NCBI GenBank assembly: GCA_900544065.1
Contig: UQTR01000036.1
Span: forward strand, 1 to 17,399
From: an uncultured Collinsella sp.
Lineage (GTDB): Bacteria > Actinomycetota > Coriobacteriia > Coriobacteriales > Coriobacteriaceae
DNA: 17,399 nt
Direction of reading: 5' to 3'
A program made the position numbers and the translations under genes. Under the pieces are notes generated by a model. It saw only the letters and a program-made list of their open reading frames with translations. It was not told the origin of the DNA and searched no databases. How positions within the stretch are numbered: the stretch's first letter is position 1; every line of letters starts with the position of its first letter. Below, one piece after another: positions 14,286 to 17,399 of this stretch.

Positions 14286-14320
14286 GGGCAAGACTCCTCA
14301 ACCGCTTGATGCTGCAGGAA

Positions 14321-14812
14321 TCATTGCTCCGGACGCCTCATGGCGTCGAAGGCTTCTTTGATCTGCTCCGCAACGTTCCGATACGACCGATATAGGCCGG
14401 AGTCTCGCTTGACTTCGCCCGCGGTCACCGGAATCTCAAGCTTCGAAATCTCATCCTTGCCGGTTTGCACGGCAACGATGACACCCATACCAAGGCACAT
14501 ATTACGCTTGGCAGCGTTGTTTTTGGTAGCCTGAGCTGGATTAATCAAAATCTGCTGAGCCAGTTCGCGTTTGCTGAGCTCCGGCACATCCTCGGGATTT
14601 CCGGTCTCGGCAATCTCGCACTGCAGCACATCCGCATAGTCAAAAATCTTCGGCTCGCCGCCGCGCTGATGCACGGCCCACTTGCGGCGCGTGGCATCCT
14701 GGTAGATAGCCGGCAAAAATGTAAACCGCGGCGGGTCCAAAATCGTATCCGTGATGGTAAACACATCGGAATCAAAGGCATCCTGCGGGTTTTTCTTCTT
14801 GAACAGCCCCAT
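14321..14812 (-). CDS. Hypothetical protein, possible PH-like/DUF4428-type domain
   Basis: I do not firmly recognise this 163-residue soluble protein. It starts MGLFKKKNPQDAF and has no signal peptide or membrane helix. The middle (FTFLPAIYQDATRRKWAVHQ..., then KIFDYADVLQCEIAETG) is a beta-strand pattern like that found after the zinc-binding part of DUF4428-type proteins. No zinc-binding Cys pairs are present here. The C-terminus is a basic amphipathic helix (YRSYRNVAEQIKEAFDAM). The ATG at 14812 has GGGAGG five bases upstream; a start further up (14845) was rejected. It is probably co-transcribed with the two GntR genes, 35 bp downstream. Its role there is unknown. Confidence 0.7.
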   Translation of the reverse strand: MGLFKKKNPQDAFDSDVFTITDTILDPPRFTFLPAIYQDATRRKWAVHQRGGEPKIFDYADVLQCEIAETGNPEDVPELSKRELAQQILINPAQATKNNAAKRNMCLGMGVIVAVQTGKDEISKLEIPVTAGEVKRDSGLYRSYRNVAEQIKEAFDAMRRPEQ

Positions 14813-14849
14813 ATCAGCCTCCCGTACTAGCATTAAACAACTCATGCTG

Positions 14850-14855
14850 AATATA
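14850..14855 (-). promoter_or_regulatory. Candidate -10 box for the hypothetical/GntR operon
   Basis: On the minus strand TATATT (in GCTATATTCAG) lies 38 bases before the start of the 163-residue gene. No convincing -35 is seen at 17 bases, so this is a weak call. Confidence 0.3.
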
Positions 14856-14933
14856 GCACCAATTTCAAGCCACTGCTTTATCGCATCGGTGCGTGGCGTC
14901 TATGGCTCGCCCAGCGGAAGAGTTCACGGACGA

Positions 14934-15006
14934 GGGCCGGGGTGCCTGCCTTGTTTTGAGAAGTGGGCTCCGCGAACTTCTCAAAACAAGGCAGGCACCC
15001 CGGCCC
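14934..15006. repeat. Perfect 31-bp inverted repeat with 11-base loop
   Basis: The arm 14934-14964 (beginning GGGCCGGGGTGCCTGCC and ending TTTTGAGAAGT) is exactly complementary to 14976-15006, with loop GGGCTCCGCGA. It lies between the LacI-family stop (15061) and the 163-residue gene start (14812). No T-run follows on either strand, so it is not a standard terminator. No target-site duplication was found next to the arms. The rest of 14813-15060 holds no gene that I can support. Confidence 0.9.
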
Positions 15007-15060
15007 CGCCGGCAAATAGCAGACACTCCGCATGCAATCTATGCAAACAAACAAGTACGT

Positions 15061-16089
15061 TTAGCTACATTCGGTAAGTTCGAGCACGCTGCCCTTAACG
15101 ATAAGTGCCGGCTCCAGGACGACCTCTTCGGCACGCCTGCCGCCCCTACCGGCAAGACGCTTGGACATGCAGCCAAAAGCATGCTCCGCAAGGACACCAG
15201 GATCCTGCTCAATCGCGGTCAGCGCCGGCTCAAAAAGAACGTCGGCCGCCGAGTTGTCATAGCTCACCACCGAGATATCGCCCGGGATGCTCTTCCCCAT
15301 CTCGTGCAAGCGCTTGAGCAGACCGAGGGCGATGTTATCCGAACTTGCGAACACAGCGGTGGCATCAGTTGCGAGCACCGCCTCCGAGGCCTCATAGGCA
15401 CTCGGAATGTAGTACTCGCTCTCAAACTCCAAACGTGCGTCGATAGGCAGGCCAACCTCGCGCAGCGCGCGCTCATAGCCGGCAAGTCGCTTACGCCCCG
15501 TATTGGAACGGCGCGCGTTAACCAAGCAGGCAATGCGACGGTGGCCCTGCTCGATCAGATAGCGAGTGGCCATGTAGCCACCCATCTCGTGGTCGAACAT
15601 CACCTTGTCGCACTCGAGCCCCTCAATGGCACGATCGACCATCACGGCAGGGATAGGCAGATGGCTGACTTCTTCGCGCAGGGCGCGGTCGTCGGAGAAC
15701 TCGTCGCCTACGACCAGGAAGACGCCATCAACGCCGCGCGTCACCAGCTGGCGCAGCAGCTCCAGATCGTCATCGGCGCTTCCGCCCGAGCTGGTAATGA
15801 AGAGCGCATAGCCGTCCTCGCGGCAGCGCTTTTCCAGGCTACCGGCGAGCGAGGCAAAAAAGCGGCTCTCGATGTTAGGGACGATAAGGCCCAGGGTGCG
15901 CGACTCGCGCATGACCAGGCTGCGCGCGATCTGGTTGGGAACATAGTGGTTGCGCGCCGCGACCTCTTTGATGAGCTTGCGGTTTTCTTCCGAGATGCGA
16001 CAGGGCCGATTATTGAGCACAAGCGAGACCGACGAGGGGGAAAGCCCCACCTCCTGGGCGATCTGCTTGAGGGTGACTTTGTTGGCCAT
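15061..16089 (-). CDS. LacI-family transcriptional regulator
   Basis: A 342-residue sugar-responsive repressor. The N-terminal helix-turn-helix and hinge are clear: VTLKQIAQEVGLSPSSVSLV (5-24), then LNNRPCRISEENRKLIKEVA and a YVPNQIARSL hinge. From about residue 60 (RTLGLIVPNIESRFFASLAG) it follows the periplasmic-binding-protein fold, with FASSDNIALGLLKRL and SVVSYDN near the C-terminal half. Length and layout are normal for the family. The ATG at 16089 has GGAAGGAG upstream. It is divergent from murB and shares a 183-bp promoter region with it. A CG-centred dyad lies in its own leader. It is the nearest LacI-type protein to the cre-like site upstream of the SIS gene. Confidence 0.92.
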   Translation of the reverse strand: MANKVTLKQIAQEVGLSPSSVSLVLNNRPCRISEENRKLIKEVAARNHYVPNQIARSLVMRESRTLGLIVPNIESRFFASLAGSLEKRCREDGYALFITSSGGSADDDLELLRQLVTRGVDGVFLVVGDEFSDDRALREEVSHLPIPAVMVDRAIEGLECDKVMFDHEMGGYMATRYLIEQGHRRIACLVNARRSNTGRKRLAGYERALREVGLPIDARLEFESEYYIPSAYEASEAVLATDATAVFASSDNIALGLLKRLHEMGKSIPGDISVVSYDNSAADVLFEPALTAIEQDPGVLAEHAFGCMSKRLAGRGGRRAEEVVLEPALIVKGSVLELTECS

Positions 16090-16104
16090 CTCGCTCCTTC
16101 CGGG

Positions 16105-16130
16105 TTTACGCGCAATCTCTTGAAAGTATA
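16105..16130 (-). promoter_or_regulatory. LacI gene -10 box and candidate auto-operator
   Basis: On the minus strand TATACT (16130-16125) is a good -10. Just downstream, 16105-16116 (TTTACGCGCAAT on the + strand) has a TT-n-CGCG-n-AA dyad typical of LacI-family sites. Auto-repression is inferred from position. Confidence 0.35.
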
Positions 16131-16171
16131 GCGACTACCCCTCTACCTCGGTGATAAACACTTTACCAATC

Positions 16172-16212
16172 CGGTAGACGGCTGTTTTATCGCCGCCAGC
16201 GCACCAAATCCG
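16172..16212 (+). repeat. Copy 2 of an intergenic CGGTAGACGG block
   Basis: This matches the block at 12728-12776 in its first ten bases, the following GTTTT and CGCC, and a GCG...CA.ATCCGT end. Here it sits immediately upstream of the murB -10 box. Confidence 0.35.
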
Positions 16213-16222
16213 TCCGGGTGGG

Positions 16223-16242
16223 GTATATTGCAATCGATTGAT
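16223..16242 (+). promoter_or_regulatory. Candidate murB -10 box and adjoining palindrome
   Basis: TATATT (16223-16228) is followed directly by the perfect palindrome CAATCGATTG (16231-16240). The wider TGCAATCGATTGAT fits the LacI-type pattern TGNAANCGNTTNCA at 12 of 14 positions. The site would cover the transcription start. Confidence 0.35.
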
Positions 16243-16272
16243 GACAACGACCACCAAAAGGCGGATATTCGT

Positions 16273-17235
16273 ATGCACGAGAACGACTTTTTTAACGAGG
16301 ACCTGCTGTGCGCGCTTGCTGGCGTTGCCGGCGAGGACAACGTACTGATGAGCGAGCCCATGCGCGAGCACACCACGTTTAAGATCGGCGGCCCGGCCGA
16401 CGTCTTTGTCACGCCCGATACCGAGCAGGGCCTCGTCGCCACGCTCGATACCTGCTATCGCTGCGATCTGCCCCTCACCATCGTGGGCAACGGCTCCGAC
16501 CTACTCGTCGGCGACAAGGGTATCCGCGGCGTCGTCGTGGCGTTGGGCGAAGGCCTCTCCGACATTACGATCGACGGCACGCACGTCACGGCGGCAGCCG
16601 GCGCGCTGCTTTCCGATGTCGCAGCCGCGGCAGCCGAGGCCTGCCTCACCGGCATGGAGCCCATCTCGGGCATCCCCGGATCGGTCGGCGGCGCCTGCTA
16701 CATGAACGCCGGTGCCTACGGTGCCTGCATGGCCGATGTGCTGGAGTCCGTGCGCGTCTACAAACCCGCTCGCCAGCTCGACGACGGCACCTGCGGCAGC
16801 GGCAATATCATCGAGTTCGATGTCGACGAGCTCAACCTGGGTTATCGAAAGAGCCGCATCGCCGATGACGGCTTTATCGTGCTTTCGGCCACCTTCAATC
16901 TCGCCCCGGGCAACGCCGCGATGATCAAGGCCGACATGGACGACTACCGCCAGCGCCGCGAGGACAAGCAGCCGCTCGACATGCCGAGTGCCGGCTCCAC
17001 CTTCAAGCGCCCCGAGGGCTACTTTGCCGGCAAGCTCATCATGGATGCCGGACTGCGCGGCCATGCTGTCGGCGGCGCGCAGGTGAGCGAAAAGCACTGC
17101 GGCTTTATCGTCAACGCCGACCACGCCACCGCCGCCGATGTCGACGAACTCATCCGCCACATCCAAACAACCGTCAAAGACCAATTCAACGTAGACCTCG
17201 AACCCGAAGTCCACCGAGTCGGCGAATTCCTCTAA
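16273..17235 (+). CDS. murB: MurB, UDP-N-acetylenolpyruvoylglucosamine reductase
   Basis: FAD-dependent enzyme that reduces UDP-GlcNAc-enolpyruvate to UDP-MurNAc with NADPH, an early cytoplasmic step of peptidoglycan synthesis. The 320-residue protein has the FAD-binding motifs GNGSDLLV (72-79) and GIPGSVGGACYMNAGAYG (133-150). It also has YRKSR (191-195), the catalytic serine Ser242 in SAGSTFKRP (239-247), and the C-terminal acid Glu312 in LEPEVHRVG. The start is ATG at 16273 with AGGCGG about eight bases upstream; a TTG at 16228 would add 15 residues that do not resemble MurB. It is transcribed alone, divergent from the LacI gene, and ends at a strong terminator. Confidence 0.96.
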   Translation: MHENDFFNEDLLCALAGVAGEDNVLMSEPMREHTTFKIGGPADVFVTPDTEQGLVATLDTCYRCDLPLTIVGNGSDLLVGDKGIRGVVVALGEGLSDITIDGTHVTAAAGALLSDVAAAAAEACLTGMEPISGIPGSVGGACYMNAGAYGACMADVLESVRVYKPARQLDDGTCGSGNIIEFDVDELNLGYRKSRIADDGFIVLSATFNLAPGNAAMIKADMDDYRQRREDKQPLDMPSAGSTFKRPEGYFAGKLIMDAGLRGHAVGGAQVSEKHCGFIVNADHATAADVDELIRHIQTTVKDQFNVDLEPEVHRVGEFL

Positions 17236-17239
17236 CAAA

Positions 17240-17270
17240 GAAGGCCCCGAAAGGGGCCTTCACTTTCTTT
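17240..17270 (+). terminator. Terminator of murB
   Basis: GAAGGCCCC and GGGGCCTTC form a 9-bp stem around a GAAA tetraloop, starting two bases after the stop codon, followed by ACTTTCTTT. A textbook intrinsic terminator. Confidence 0.92.
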
Positions 17271-17282
17271 AATTCAGACAAC

Positions 17283-17389
17283 CAGTCCGGTGTGTCGCGC
17301 CCCGAACCCAAGAGGGCCGGGACTGTCCGAGAGGCATAAGGTTGATCGCGAGTTCCGCACGAGCCGGAGAGCACTTAATGTGCTCTCCG
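17283..17389. other. Structured intergenic stretch with two hairpins
   Basis: CAGTCCGG (17283-17290) pairs with CCGGGACTG (17317-17325) with one bulge. CGGAGAGCAC (17365-17374) pairs perfectly with GTGCTCTCCG (17380-17389) around TTAAT. No gene is visible. It could be a leader RNA of a gene beyond the window, the end of a transcript on the other strand, or a repeat. I could not match it to a known riboswitch, tRNA, SRP RNA or tmRNA. Confidence 0.4.
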
Positions 17390-17399
17390 TGCGAGCAGG

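Noticed and set aside
17186..17374. 62-codon minus-strand open frame at the right end
   Set aside because: It reads through the murB terminator stem and into the murB coding region; it looks like a translated terminator and hairpin.

Overview
The window looks like chromosome of a high-GC Gram-positive anaerobe of the Coriobacteriia, most likely Collinsella or a close relative. This rests on the actinobacterial GC content and codon use, GGAGG-type ribosome binding sites, GTG/TTG starts, a signal-peptide protein with no outer membrane context, and the style of the intergenic repeats. The genus is an inference; there is no rRNA here to confirm it.

Left part, 1-6150, minus strand: most of a histidine operon in the order hisZ-hisG fusion, hisD, hisC, hisB, hisH, hisA (cut by the window edge). 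The genes overlap or lie at most about 105 bp apart. The first enzyme, ATP phosphoribosyltransferase, is one polypeptide joining the HisZ regulatory subunit to a short-form HisG catalytic subunit. The leader holds a perfect 12-bp hairpin and a small palindrome.

Middle, 6150-11130, plus strand: a 300-bp intergenic region with one unit of a repeat family, then a two-gene unit. The first gene encodes an MMPL/RND-type 12-TM membrane protein. The second encodes a large secreted protein rich in Leu/Gly heptad repeats and Ala-rich helices. They are 32 bp apart and end at a terminator. Together they look like a cell-envelope export or remodelling module; the substrate is unknown.

11130-11480 is non-coding and holds an array of palindromic repeat units (14-nt arms, 18-nt spacer). 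The same unit occurs 5 kb away at 6244-6289.

Right part, 11480-16090, minus strand: a SIS-domain sugar-phosphate deglycase/isomerase whose codons nearly all end in G or C. Behind it lies an elaborate upstream region with several operator-like sites. Further upstream come two overlapping GntR/UTRA regulators, a small protein of unknown function, a perfect 31-bp inverted repeat, and a LacI-family regulator. This is probably a regulated catabolic locus for an amino sugar or glycated amino acid, but no transporter or kinase is in the window.

Right end, 16090-17399, plus strand: murB (peptidoglycan precursor synthesis), divergent from the LacI gene, followed by a clear terminator and a 130-nt stretch with strong inverted repeats. 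No tRNA, rRNA, CRISPR, insertion sequence or phage gene was seen.
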